64,000 bases of DNA from Cylicocyclus nassatus (lineage: Eukaryota > Nematoda > Chromadorea > Rhabditida > Strongylidae), in contig CATQJL010000112.1 in NCBI GenBank assembly GCA_958299035.1, forward strand, positions 81,362,636-81,426,635, read 5' to 3'. Of the stretch, positions 23,489-36,600 are shown in pieces (within the stretch, counting starts at the first letter, position 1; each line of letters begins with the position of its first letter). The position numbers were made by a program, and so were the translations under genes. The notes beneath the pieces were generated by a model, which saw only the letters and a program-made list of their open reading frames with translations, was not told where the DNA came from and searched no databases.

Positions 23489-26400
23489 AATAATAAAGGG
23501 TTACTATTAAGCCTGTTTCGCCTCTACCCCTATACAGGAATACAATAAGTGATAACCACTCCCGAAGCTCTTCAGTAGGGAAGAGTGGTTAACTAACAAT
23601 AGTGGTATACTGCTGGAAATTTATACCAGTTTGGTAGGGCAAAAGATCACAAGATCAGCAATGATCTAGTCTATCTATTACGAATTTAACGAAAAGTTTC
23701 ATATTTTTGAAAGACTGAAGCTTTATGTATTTGTATGAAATACATTTATTGAATGTGAAGCATTTTATAAAAGCATTGATGATTATATTTTGTGTAGTCT
23801 AATTCCTCTAGTTGTTTTAAAAGCATCAATAGTCTATGTAGAAAATTATCAAATTTTGTACATGTTCTATAAATCCTTAGAATTTCACTGTATATAATGG
23901 ATGTTTTAACCTTAACACTTATGTGTGAAGACGCATGTGTAAATCTATTAACTTTAAACGTAAAGTAATCTGTTTTATTGTATTGTTGCGTAATAATTTT
24001 ATTATTTACAATTCTTATATTTAAATCAAGAAAGTCACATTCTAATCCGCTTTGGTGCGTATTTTTCAACTCTAATATATTATTGTAAGTGTCAGTCAAC
24101 CATTTACTTATCCTTTTCTCTTCTAAATTATGTATAATCAGTAAATCATCCATATATCTGAAAGGTTTGAACAAGATATCATTTTTATGGTGATTAATGG
24201 CAAATTTATATTCAAACTAAGATAACGTCAAATCTGCAAGAATAGGGCTGGCATTACCCCCTTGTGGAACTCCTACTTTTTGTTTAAATATGTGGCAATT
24301 TTGCAATAGCTGTTTTCTAATAGATATTGAACAAGGTACAAAATGTCTTCAATTTTATAAACCCTTTGTTTTGTTTTTTCATTTTAGAGGTTACAATAGC
24401 TAACTTTGTTATTATTACAAACGACATATTTACTGTTACTATTTTTGAAACATATTTTAAGAATCTCTTTGAGATTGGTGATAATGGTATTATGAGGAAT
24501 GTTTGTAAACATGTTAGTGAAATCGGCTGAAAACAGTTTCAGGTTATTCGAATTAATGTGGTTAAATTTGTGGGAAATATTAATATCATTTATAGACCAA
24601 TAGGTATCAAAACAGTTTTTATTAATGCTTACAATTTTAGTATAGTTTTTAAAATGGTTTCGGATAAAGTTGAAAATATGCATTAGTTCTTCTGATATCG
24701 GTTTAATGCTGCTGTTTGAAGCACCAGTAATAAATCTAAATTTAAGCTGATTTTTATGTAATTTGGGAATGCAATAAATATTTGGAATGGTACAGACTTC
24801 GTTAATTTTGAGATTATGGGTTTTAGAAAAATTCAGATGTTTAGAAATGATGGTTCCAGTGTCTAATGTTCCAAGATAATCATAGATAGGAGAAGTACTT
24901 GACATGTTATTTAATCCCATTTCTGACATTAATATTTCGAGATAAAGTTTTTTGCAAACAATGCCATAATTCGAGCTAGCTTTGTCCAAAGGGCAAAATA
25001 TGAAGAACTTTTGATAGTGTTTAATATTAGAAATAGGAAGGCTGTAACAGTTATTATCAAGATTATAAATTAATCTACTATGGTATCTAAGAAGGTGTCT
25101 ATATAATTCATTTTTTATGGTAGTCGAAACTACATCATCCAAGGAATATTTTGTTTTGTATTTTTTGCAAATTATGTTAAATAAATTAAGCCACAAACTT
25201 TTGATTTGTTCTGTAGAATATCTAAATGGAAATCTTACTTTTGTACCTTTATTCAAAACATCATATATAGGTTCAGTTTTAAATATGTTTATATCTCCAG
25301 TGACAACATGTCTATATGTAGGGTCTATGTACTGTTGGTAATTTTTACAAACGCATGGAACATCGTTTATGTTGAGGTTGTGAAGATTATTAAGAAATTT
25401 GTTATAATTGTATATATTGCAAGAAGCGTATTTTGTGTATTCATATATTAGTCTGATAGGTTGATAAGGTTTAAAGCTGTATGTTTTAATGAGGTTTATG
25501 ATATTAGGTTGTCCGGAAATTAATGTCCGTTTTGAATTTCAACCGCAACAAGTCATACACTTTTCATTCCTGAATAGCTTTCAAGGTACCATTCGATAGA
25601 GCAAAGCAAGCTCTTCAAGATGGCAGTCTTGCTTTGGCAACAGCTCTGATCCACCTCGAGTTTCGAGCCAAAAACTAAAAAGATTCAACTGCCCGAAAAA
25701 TCAAGAAAAATCATAATTCAGTTTGTGAGAATTCTACAAAAATTCTAACTTACTCACGTAAACACTATCCACATAAGACATATATGTACGCCTTTGCCAT
25801 ATTTTTTCCTCTGTTAGAACTCGAAAAAACGAAAATTTTCATGCTTTTGCAAAAGTGATGCTGTGTCGTCCCCACATAACTAGATGTATACTACAAATCT
25901 GTAGAAGTACAAACGTGGATTTTCAGCTTTTTACAAACTTTAGTTCTCGAGAAATTTGAATTTTAGTTTGGACCACCTGAGTAGTGAAAACTATATTCGA
26001 TATTTCTCGAGAACTAAAGCTTGTAGAGAGCTGGAAATTTACGTTTGTACTTCTACAGCCTTGTAGTACACATCTACTCATGTGGGGACGACGCGGCATC
26101 ACTATGGCAAAAGCATGAACATTTTCGTTTTTTCGATTTCTAACAGAGGAAAAGATACGGCAACGGCGCATATATGTCTTATGTGGATAGTGTTTACGTG
26201 AGCAAGTTAGAATTTTTGTAGGGTTCTTATGAACTGAGTTATGATTTTTCTCGATTTTTCGGGTAGTTGAATCGTTTTAGTTTTTGGCTCGAAACCCGAG
26301 GTGGATCAGAGCTGTTGCCAAAGCAAGACTGCCATCTTGAAGAGCTTGCTTTGCTCTATCGAATGGTACCTTGAAAGCTATTCAGGAATGAAAAGTGTAT

Positions 26401-26805
26401 GACTTATTGCGGTTGAGATTCAAAACGGACATTAATTTCCGGACAACCTAATAGATGTGTTATTAACTATTTTGTTAACATTGGTATTATATAAAATGCT
26501 ATTATAGTGAGGAAATTTGATATTCATATATGTAGTGATAGTTTTCTTATCGGGTACTTTGCTGAAATGGTAATGACAGAGAAACTATACAATGCATATT
26601 TGAAACTAGAAGGAATATCTAGAGATTCAGGACTAAATGTTGATATATTAATTAGTGAGGAAATATAATGTTTATTTTTACTTTTGATAAATTTATAGAG
26701 TTCATAATATGTAGGGGAATCCTTAATGAAATTTTTGATTTCTTCAAGTATAGATTGTCTGTGTATATGATGTTTTCTTTTTTTATTATACCCTCGATTG
26801 CTAAT
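23489..26805 (-). mobile_element. Reverse-transcriptase retroelement (Penelope-like type), decayed
   Basis: Minus-strand element inserted in an interspersed repeat: the empty site is visible at about 57535, and the flanks repeat TGTAAAT (23482-23488 and 26806-26812). Its coding part runs from about 26820 to 23746 with a MITE (25504-26451) in the middle. The 3' side ends in an A/T-rich aataaataataaa stretch. No LTRs and no integrase were seen. I see no GIY-YIG endonuclease motif on either side of the RT, so an endonuclease-lacking relative is possible. Confidence 0.7.
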
Positions 26806-26820
26806 TGTAAATCTGTCTTT
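23746..26820 (-). pseudogene. Reverse transcriptase of the retroelement (stops, frameshift, MITE insertion)
   Basis: Pieces in order on the minus strand: 26820-26453, MITE, 25503-24384, about 24383-24300, 24300-23746. Recognisable motifs are DPTYRHVVTGD near the start, CPLDKASSNYGIVCKK, CIPKLHK, SADFTNMFTNIPH (motif A with catalytic Asp), GVPQGGNASPILADL (motif B) and FRYMDDLLII (motif C, catalytic YxDD), then a thumb-like FLHRLLMLLKQL. Lesions are TAA at 24384-24386, a frame change near 24300, TAG at 24217-24219 and the MITE. The pattern PKLHK / FTNIPH / MG-or-QG-NASPxLAD / RYxDDLL places it with the PKLHK-type RTs related to Penelope-like elements; the exact clade cannot be settled by eye. 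Confidence 0.7.
25504..26451. mobile_element. Tc1/mariner-type long-palindrome MITE inserted in the RT gene
   Basis: Both halves are inverted copies of each other over most of the 948 bp. Ends are TTAGGTTGTCCGG, flanked by TA (25502-25503 and 26452-26453). Removing the element and one TA restores an open frame across the RT gene, which proves insertion. It shares internal blocks (gatagagcaaagcaagctct) with 2206-3053. Confidence 0.85.
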
Positions 26821-27566
26821 CACGAAATTCATAGAGTAAGCTGCAACTAAGCTATCGGGCTGCAATTTTGCACAACATACCGTGCCAGCGTGTAGGCTCA
26901 CCATGCACAAAGACGAACCAATTCGATAAGCGGGTCCTTCAAAAATTGCGCCTCAAGCGGGTCCACCTGGCTTTTGCTGCGCAAAACTAGGTCACAATTT
27001 CAACTTTTTGCAAAGTCCTGATTTGCCTGACAAGCAAATCTGCGCTCCAAGAATTCCAGCTCAAAAAGTGCTCTAAAAGTTTGCTTTTCCGCGAAAACAG
27101 CGCCAAAAAGTAGTGATCGTAGAGAGTCGATTTGACAAGGTTTTACATAAATATCTGAAAAGATTTTTGCATGAAAATGTAGCCCAAAATGACTATTATC
27201 TTTATAACAATTATCAAGCCAAAATAAATTCAACAATCTGTTCGAATTCGTATTTATTCCTTGGCAAAAAAGTTTTCTTTCTCAAAATTACCGATCTTAC
27301 ATGGAGATGCTTCAAAAATGAACAGTTGTTTACAATTCATTTATGATGTACAGCCTCGCGCGGTGAGTTTCAAAGTCATCATTTTGGGAGCATGAATAAG
27401 GCATACGGATAACAGAGCCACTGCGAACCTCCGCGAAGCGGAGGTGACGCACTGGTGACAAGATAAGCCAAATCATTCTTCCCATAACGGAGGAAAATCA
27501 ATGGTTTTATTTGCACGTAATTCGACGGTAAATGCAGCTGTTCAATATGGGCTTTACGGTCTTTAA

Positions 27567-28108
27567 CACGTTTCGGACCGGTGCTGCACATGGTGCAGCA
27601 CCCTGCTTTTAAGGATCTTTTTGACGTTTACAAGAGGTTTTCTCTTAGCCCAAGGTTATCAAGTCAAAGGCTAAAGCTTCTACTTTCCAAGTGACTCTGT
27701 AGAGTTGTGCCGCCGCTATTTGTTTAGGAGATATGAGCACAAATCGAGCAACAGTTGCAACGAAGTGTGGCGACGCGAACGACGCGTGCGACGTCGCAAC
27801 TTTCCTTTGCTTCGATATCAAAGAGAAAAACCCTAGTTTCAATAATGATGTGTACCGTGTACAACATAGACACTTTTGAATACTATTAGAATCTGAGTTC
27901 TTGTTCCTATCTTTCAAGAAAGCACAAAAGCCCCTCTCAAGCGACAAAATTCAAACACTTCGAATTCACTCAGAACTTTGGATATGGAGCTTATCTGACA
28001 TGTTGATTACAAATGTGGCCCACAGGCTGCGAAATAAGGTCCCTTTGTAGGCTAACGGCTGAAAGTACACTCTTTTTGGCCGCGCGCGATTTCGCGGTCC
28101 GAAACGTG
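27567..28108. mobile_element. TTAA-flanked (piggyBac-type) MITE, unit 2 only
   Basis: Inverted ends CACGTTTCGGACCG flanked by TTAA at 27563-27566 and 28109-28112. Unit 4 has the empty site with a single TTAA at about 58946 (ggtctttaaggaggc). TTAA duplication is the signature of piggyBac transposition. 542 bp, no transposase. Confidence 0.8.
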
Positions 28109-29892
28109 TTAAGGAGGCATTCAGACAGAAGAGTTTTCGCCACATGCTCGGATGCTCTACATCATGCTGTACGAGCCGGCATGCACGTCTGAAGCTTCGT
28201 CAGTAAAACGAAGTAGAACCTGCATTTCATTCCAACCATTACCCAGTTTTTCTGTTTTTACACTCAAAAGCGCGATCATCAGATATCAATAAACTTATTT
28301 TATAATAATTCTCAATAATTCAAATCTAAGTGACCTGACGTTGTGTGTCCACTTAACTCAATATACCTCGTGTTGTAGAATGCTGGTTCCATACGAGTAG
28401 GATGGAGCCACTGATCGCACTCTTCACTGTAGGATCATCGTGTTGTGCATGCGCAAAATGAAAGCAGTCACTGAAATTTTTTATGCAAAGCTGACATGTT
28501 ACCCTTTGATTCAACTGGATTGGCGGCCGAAAGGTAGGGATTCGTGACCTAATCAAGGTTAAATGATGATCAAGAGCGCGCCAGAGAGTGACGCAGATTG
28601 CGTCGCGTGCGTAAGCGGTCGCCTTCCAGCCGCCAATCTCGTTGAATTAAAGGGCATACTAGCAAGGGCCCAAAGAGAGGTCACGCCATCTCGACAGCTA
28701 AGAAGCTTCGAAATCAAGTCGGAAGTAAGTAATTCTATTATACCTGCTAAACTGCTGAAGGGAAGGTGATTGAATGAAATGGAGGTTTTCCAAAAAGCGA
28801 TTATCTAAGCTCAAGACGTTTTCCATTTAAGGAGATTTCTTTTCGGCTGGCCGCGTTGAGTTTTACTGAATGCGTGCCAATATAAATGATTCAAATATCA
28901 GGCCAAAGGCCCTCTGCTATTTTTTTTTGATTCCCAAAGCTGACTCCTATTTCGCAAACGTGCAGGACTATGAATGCTACACCTTATGTCTACTGCGGAA
29001 CCCGACAAGGTGACATGATTATTCATCTGAATCATGCAAAGTCTTCCTTATTAGCAAAGCGTTCTTTAATTGTCAGCTTTTGCTGCACATCTTGCTAACA
29101 CACCAAAACATGCATCTTACTGTAGTGCATCGTTCGTTGTCTCCATCCAACAGCATTTTTGAAAAATTAGTCCTATTGCTCAGACAAGTGTCACACCAAT
29201 CTTGAACTGGGATTTTGAATTGCATAAGGTTACTAGGCAAAATTTATTCTCCATAGTTACCTCTGAAGCGAAAAAAAAACTGCTTGCGCAGCTCTGCTTC
29301 ATTAAAGCTAAAGTTCAGAAATCATACAGATTTGCGGAACATAAACATTAGCAGATAAGCAACTTCCGCACAGTGAAATCTTGTGAGCACTAGAGGAAAT
29401 CGAGATTCCCACAGTTTGAGTTTGGTAAAGAGCCTTGCAAGTTGGTATCAGTAGAATAAACCTCATAGCAAAGAACACGTGTTGCTAATCAGATGCGCTC
29501 TATTCAAGCATCAGAGCCCTAGTCGTCTGTGGAACACAGCTCCTTCACTTCTGCTACTCTCTATGAACAGAGGAAGTCAATGCATATACAAGGTAAGAAC
29601 TGTAAGACCGATTATCGCCGGTGTCATCACAAGAACAGGTAAGCTTAGAAAGGGCTGCATTACTAAAAATTGAGTTTGTATCAATTGAAAAAATGTTGTG
29701 GCTTCTCAAAAGTAGCGAAGAAACACCATTTATCGTAGCTTTCACGTAATCCCTTACTAAGCGCTATAAATTTTCTGGATTCTAGTCTTAGACTTCATCG
29801 CCTAACCAATCATTAAACTCTTCATTCGACATATTTTTGTGTTCAATTTCAGAACTACTATCATGCAAATCACACTCCATATATGCGTCTTA

Positions 29893-30355
29893 CAAGGGAA
29901 GGAAGGTTGGTCGAAGTGGCCTTTCAAAGTGATGTGTGTACTGCCTTGTAGAGCTTAAAACGCTGATTCCAAATCTACCTTCGCTATCTGCTGCGGGCTT
30001 CTAGGCGAGGAGTTACGAAGGTTTTTATGAGTAAAAATCTGAATGCAAAAATAGGGTAAAATCAGTCGTAACCTTTTCCCAATGTTCAAATGAGGCAGCA
30101 GCGAACTGGTATATTTAAATCAAGAATATTTGTTGCACCGAGTGACCCGACTACCAATTAAGCCTTATAAAAAATGTTACGACTGATTTTAGCCTACTCT
30201 TGCATTCAGATTTTCACTCACAAAAACCTTCGTAACTCCTTCCCCAGATGTCAGCAGCAGATAGCAAAGGTAGATTTGGAATTAGCGTTCCAAGCTCTAC
30301 AAGGCAGGACACATCTTATTTTAAAAGGCCACTTCGACCAACCTTCCTTTCCTTG
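29893..30355. mobile_element. 463-bp MITE with CAAGGGAAGG ends and 3-bp duplication, unit 2 only
   Basis: Inverted ends CAAGGGAAGGAAGGTTGGTC over at least 29 bp, flanked by TTA on each side (29890-29892, 30356-30358). The empty site is seen in unit 4 at about 60731 (gcgtcttagtaatg). A 3-bp TTA duplication would fit PIF/Harbinger, or another superfamily with 3-bp duplications. Confidence 0.8.
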
Positions 30356-31240
30356 TTAGTAATGGAGTGAAGAATTCAACAAAAAACCCCAAAACATGTA
30401 ATAGCAGCCTACCTAATTTGTTACGCTCTATTTTTAGCATTCTGATAAATCCATGTAAACTGCTTAGTGTTTAGTATATAATTAACTTGATTGGAGCCTC
30501 ATTCTCTTGAAAATTGATATTTGGTGTCACAAAAAAACCTCTATGTTTTCATGCCTCATCTTTACGTGTATCATCACTTATGCAAATTATAGCCATCTTC
30601 CAAAAGACGACATCTTCCATGGCTTTGATTATTGTTTCGAAACCCCTTTTAAAGTACCAGGTTAATTCACAAATTTCTCCCCGTACATTAAAATTTAAAA
30701 AAACATTTCAAGCTGTGCTCGTTGTAGAAAACCCTCTTCTTTTTATCTCTTGTTGACAAGTATATGATCGAGTGTTTGTCTAGTGGACTTTGGTGACTCC
30801 CACATCCAACGGCGGTATTCATTACTCCAGTAAAAGAGTTTCCATGAAACAGAGGCGCCAGTGTTATGTGTAACATGAGTCTGTCTCCATTCTCATTTCG
30901 ATTTCTCAAGATTTCTTGATTCTGCAGTCTTCTTGAATTTACGTTTTTCCTATCCTTGCATTGTAGTCGCCAACATGAACTTTGTATAAAACTTCTATTC
31001 GTAGATGGCGTCTTCGATCTCCTCATAGACTTAGTCGAGCTTGCCTTCGTCTGCTGCTTCTGTAGGCGAATAACAAGTGACGATACTGATCTTTTTCTGA
31101 ACTTGAAGCGGCAAGGCATAGACTACTAATTATGTCTTCAAAATTTAGTGAGAGTCGGTCGACGAGATGACTGATAGATGGGACAAAACGCCAGCCTCCA
31201 ATATCGCATGCTGGAACTTCTAGTTGGGCAAATTCCCCAT

Positions 31241-32627
31241 CAGGTCAAGCTTGTGATGCGACTGTCGCAACAGGGGGTCGTAAGATGGTATCTAAGGCGG
31301 GGGGGGGGGGGGTCGTAAGAGGAGGTAGTTAGGCTAAAATACCCTAGGCTTCAAAGGGAATCAAAAACCAGACAATTAGTTATGTTCTTTACAATAAATC
31401 TATAAAAAGTGGAAATCAGAATAAAAAAGATAAAAAATCTTTAGAAATTCTCAAAAAAAAACATTTACAAGAGCTCAAAACACTTTTGAAGGATGTATTA
31501 TTTGACAAAAATGCTAAATGTACCGATTGCCCTAGAAATCTTGCCTCTGAAGCCTTCTTGAAGTTTCACACACTCGACAAAAGCGAATGTCTTTACTAGC
31601 TGTGACCACCATAAAATTCTAAATCTTTTTGTAATGTTTTTCACGGACCCATATGATTTATCTCTACTTTGGATATGCTCTACTATATCAGTGCAAAATT
31701 TGGTGTCATTTTGTGAACTGTGGATTTTCTTATGATATTATGTATGGTAGCAGAAAGTCAGGAAAGGGGGGTCGGATCTGGGTCGCATCTAAATTTCTAC
31801 GGAGCTGTTGAAGCTTGTTGGCTGCAATTCTGCTGTAATATGAGGCCATCCTCTTACTTTCCCTCATAAAAATTGCAGGCTGTTTTATAACTTCTCTGGT
31901 AAGTTACAAAATTTCAAGCTCAAAAATCCCAGTTTTTGCTTTTTAGGATCGCATCTAAATTTGCGAGAGTCGCATCTAAATTTTTTCAAGCTTACTGCTC
32001 CTCAAGGGCTGAAACTTTTTCTTTGGATAGTCTGGGCACTATACTACAGAACCTGTGCTTTGCAGCCTCCCAGTCTTTTCCTGGCCTTAGTTACGAATTT
32101 TCAAACTACCGTGCTCATGCACGTTTTTGACGTCATTCTGGACAGCGCTCAAGCGTTTTTTTTTCGCGGGGAAAACTGTGGAAGAGGTAGGAAGTAAGCT
32201 TCTCAGTCGAAAACATCTTTTGTAGTTCAAGAATGTCATTTTTTCTCCGTGCGAGATTCGTGTCGCCTACGGGAATCGAATTTGCTGGCCTGAAGTATGC
32301 CTGAAAATTCAAAAAAAATGCAGAATCTCAAACATTATTAAAGGTGTGTATGTGTGCTACAGATGATGGACGCACCCATTGGCCTAAAAATTCTGCTTCC
32401 GAAACCTCAATGAAGTTCTCACGCAGGTGTTTTTTGAGATTGACATTCGTTTGTGCAGGTTACCGCGAGGAATGTGGGCAGTGGAGGTAAGGGGGATAAA
32501 TGGGTGAGGATGGGGTGGGGGGGGGGGTGGAGGGGGGGAAGGGGGGGGGGAATCGTACGGATGGGTACCTTCAAGAGGGGAGGGGTGGTAAATGAGGGTC
32601 CCGGATCGCATCAGCACGCTTGACCAG
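31241..32627. mobile_element. hAT-like element, unit 2 copy
   Basis: Flanked by 8-bp duplication TTCCCCAT (31233-31240 and 32628-32635). The inverted ends are better kept in the unit 4 copy; here one G has been lost from each end (CAGGTCAAGC on the left). Unit 1 has the uninterrupted sequence near 12470. The interior holds long G tracts and repeated tcgcatctaaattt motifs; no protein was recognised. Confidence 0.75.
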
Positions 32628-33440
32628 TTCCCCATCTTTTTTTTGAGTTTATTCAAGCTCTTTGTTTTTTTGTGCAGCTACATTAGCAATTACAGAGTCG
32701 AAAAAAAACACCCTCGATGTTTTTTTCGAATCAGCTTTGTTAACTCAAATTCGAGATTTATTGGGAGACTGCGACGTCTCTCGGCTCTTTCTACTTCAAG
32801 TCCTGAAATTTTCCTTGTCAGGAAAATGGGAGCTATGGAAACTCCATCACAGATGTCGATCGCTCTTTGAATGTCTCAGAAAATTTTTAAACGAGAACAC
32901 GGTACCAGCAACACGTAAACTTTGCAAAGACATAAATTTCTTAGCCATCAGGAGATAAAGTGCGCAAGACTTGTGTTTTTGCATAGTGTGACAAGTTTTG
33001 TAATGATGGTGATTTTCATGTCCGATGCATTAATGGAAAGACCGATAGGCAGCTCATCTGAACAATGTCGACCTGTAGATTCCTTCTACTTCAGACCAAT
33101 TGTGTATTTTTCTTCAAAATTTGCTTCCATTAATTTACTGATTGTGAGATGCATTCTTTGAAGACTCGCAGTACAAGACATATCAGTAAATAATTTTGAC
33201 GGCAAAATCCGTTGACAAATGACTTTCGAATGCATTTCATTATCTTAGAGGTTAATTGTGGGCATGACAATATCAACACCATGAAAATAGCATTAGGTTG
33301 CAAAAGGATCTAAATGTCTCTTTGCGAAAGACATACAACCTTAAGCATGTTGGTATATTTCAATAATTTCATAAAGCTTGTTTTAGGTTGAGAAAAACTT
33401 TTTCAACTCAACGTAGATATGATTTGCACGATCACAAAGA

Positions 33441-33450
33441 TTTATTTATT
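33441..33450 (-). terminator. Polyadenylation signal, unit 2 PAN gene
   Basis: Two overlapping AATAAA hexamers on the minus strand, about 170 bases past the stop of the intact gene. Position conserved with units 1 and 4. Confidence 0.55.
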
Positions 33451-33616
33451 AGTGGATGAATGACTAACGTTAAATCAAGCGTCAAAGCGCCTAAGTCCAT
33501 GCTAAACCCAAGCTTTGCACGAACAGCATCTCGTATTTCTAAAGAATATGGAAAGTACGGGCTGCTACTAATTGAATATCAGCTTGCTCAGGAGTCAAAA
33601 TACTGTCTGTAAGAGC

Positions 33617-36600
33617 TCAGCAGTTTACCTTGTAATAAGCACTGGCCGAAAGACCTGTGGAGAACTCAATGAGGTCTACCACGTAGAAGATAGGCACTCT
33701 AGAGTTTGTTCCCCCATATAAATTGCCGTCTTCTGGTGGAAATACAGGCGTCGTTCCACAACACGTTCCTGCACAGGCGACGATTCTGCAAACGTCTGCG
33801 AATGCGTAGGCATGCATGAAGGTGTAGCCAGTCACATTGTAGACCTTTCCAACGTAGATTCTGCCGCCTGAAAAGGCATTTGTAAGAATATGGGAATATA
33901 CAATGCATTAATGCTAAGTCTCAACCTTTAATAAAGCAATATTTGCAACCATCTATGCATCTGCTAAGAATCTCAAGATAAGTCGCAGACCCAGAACTTT
34001 TTACAGTATTCCCTACCCCTCTGATTCAACACAAAAATTCAAACTGATTCGCTGTTTTGCAAAGGTTTCTTTCTTATTTTCCGGCATCCTTTTTGTCACA
34101 AAAAAAAATTTGAAACTGCGTTGTGTGAAGACATCTGCTTAGAAAATCGCCGGGGAAGGCGGTCCCGGAAAATGCGCGTTGTTCAATTTTCGCACTTTAC
34201 TCAAAAAATTTTATAGATTCAAGGATTTTTCAAGGCCGCATGTCGATCCTTTCCTTCCTCTTAACTTTGCAGGCAGATCTCCGGCAGACATATGAAATCC
34301 AAAAGCTGCCTTGCAAATTTTTGAAATTCTGCGAGATGTCGCCTACCCCCCCCCCCCCCGCGTTTGTCTGATTACTTGAGATTTGAAGTACCACTGAGGC
34401 AATGAATTGCTGCGAATAACGGATGGTTCTCCTCCTGAATATTTATCATTACTGCGTTGCTTTCTCATGCTGTACGACCAGGGCCCGGCACGAGCTTGTC
34501 AAAAGGGGTTTTCGAAAACGAATTCCCCTTTGACCCCAAAAATTTTCTACGAATACCCCTTTGACTCAGAAATTGGCCCTTGTACTTGTGCAGCGAAACC
34601 CTTTACCATGAAACACAATTTTTATTGAAGAAACTACTAAAAGAATCTATCGACAACAATACCAAAAAAAACAAGTGGTGATTATTTCGGAATCTACAAT
34701 GACGTTTACATAAAAAAGCTCCTCAACAACAAATCATCTCGTGGTGTTGATCCTGACATTCGTAGTTAGGTTGCCACAGAAAGACATCGCAGGTCGAGCT
34801 TCATTGACTAAGAAGGATTGCGCGATCGATCTGAATCATAAATTTCAAGATTGCCGTCGTTGACAAGATGCAAGAAGTATCGACTACACTCACAAGGGAA
34901 GGATACCAACATTAGTTGGCAACTGAAGATGAGATGTATATCATTAGATCCGCCTTTGAACGCTGGTTCCAAATCTGCTTTCCTGTTTTGCGGAATAAGT
35001 TTCCGAAAGAAGTTATGAGCGTTTGAATGTCCAGATTTGAAAAGCATTGAGCGGCTTAAAATCAGCGAAGTGCTCTAAAACAACACCTATGCGATTTCCA
35101 CCGGCTGTGTTCCTTCCTTGCAAGCAATATACTCGATACAAGAATAATTTTTCACTTTTCACTGTTTTTGTATAGCTTGACGCCAATTTTAGGCCACCTA
35201 AACCTTCACAAAATTGGACATTTGAACGCCCACAACTTCTGTCGGAAACGTATTCCGCAAAAAAGAAAAGCAGATTTGGAATCAGCGTTCAAAAACGCGT
35301 CTACAGATATACATCTCATCTTCAATCGCCAACTAATGCTGGTATTCTTCCCTTGTCAGATGTGTCCGAAGTGGTTAAACGCGTTTCCTCGTTTCTTAAC
35401 ACCCACATTCCATAATTCTGAAGTTGATGCGATTTGACATAATTAATGTTCTAAACCAGATGCAAGACTGTGGTAATGCATGGTAAGCATGGAAGAAAAA
35501 AAGCATCAACAAGGTGTGACCTAACAATAAGTGCAGTCATAATATAGAAAAGAAAAAAGCAAAAGGCACAGAGAAGAAAATTGTTTACTTTCAAGTTTCA
35601 TATTTGTTGTAAATGACCCGCTTATTTTCCATACTTACAAACATGCAACACCGTGTATTGCACAAATGCTCTAATAGCTACTGCAGGACGAAGGCGCAGA
35701 AACAACGCGCGCATATCTTCACCGTTTTGATTCTTGCGCCTCCTGCGCTCTGCGGCTGATAAACCTGCGTTCGCGCCCAAATATATTGCGCCTTCGTCAT
35801 GCAGCAGCCTATAGAACATCACATCCAGCTATGTAACCATCCCCGATAAAAAGCACGGATCGTTAAAGAATAGAAAAAGCAAAGAAACACTTTGAAAAAT
35901 CTTAGCTGGATGTAGGCAATACTCCTCGCGTCCGTCCTCAACGGCAATGGGCTAAGTGCAAACGTTTTACAAGCCTATTCAAGCTAATTTGTGATGAAAG
36001 ATCAAGAGAATGACAAAAAAACTAGAAAATTGTTCTATCATTGAGCTGCAGCGTGCGCCAGGGACATTAACCGAACGTGATGCTCATCGGCTGCAAAAGC
36101 GGCAGCGCCAGCGCGATCTGACGCTTCCTTTGATGTCTAACTTTGAATGGATTGTTTCAGACTGCCGCACTGACCGCAGCAGACTGCAGCAGACTGCAGG
36201 ACCGCACTGACTGCAGCGGCCGCACAGATCGCGCGTACTGCGTCCTTTCATAAGGGTGGATAGGATGAATAGTTGTAACTCAAACAATCAACAACTATAT
36301 ATGTCTAGACCCACGACACGAGCGAGAGTATTAGAAAAGGAATAAATAGGACGAATCAGAACAACTATGAGTATATCAAAGAAAAACAATCGCCAAAATT
36401 TGCTTAAGAAGAGTAAAATAGAACCTTCTATGGACTTCCTAGGCGTAAATCACGGTATTTTGACGTAAACGCTTGTTCTCCTCTACGAAGGATGCAGCGA
36501 TCAGTGCGGAAGCTGCGGTCAGTGCGGTCACCTACAGTCTATGGCCCCGGGCATACTTCACGCGATTTGGTCGTCGCGATTAAGTCGCTACAAGACAAGT

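Larger units (their letters stand above)
23434..27456 (+). repeat. 0.7-kb interspersed repeat (family R1) at unit 1/2 junction, split by the retroelement
   Basis: Starts ctataataacgcgctaagg, contains a GT/GTCT microsatellite, and ends in the nested hairpin CCAGTGCG...CGCACTGGT. The RT element occupies 23489-26805. Unit 2/3 junction at about 45704 is the empty site (acatcatgataag), with no evident target duplication. Element class is undetermined; a Helitron relative is possible because of the 3' hairpin and the missing duplication. Confidence 0.65.

Noticed and set aside
30688..31119. A 143-residue minus-strand open frame in unit 2
   Set aside because: The unit 4 counterpart is shorter because of a one-base difference and the unit 1 counterpart is broken; no coding pattern of change.
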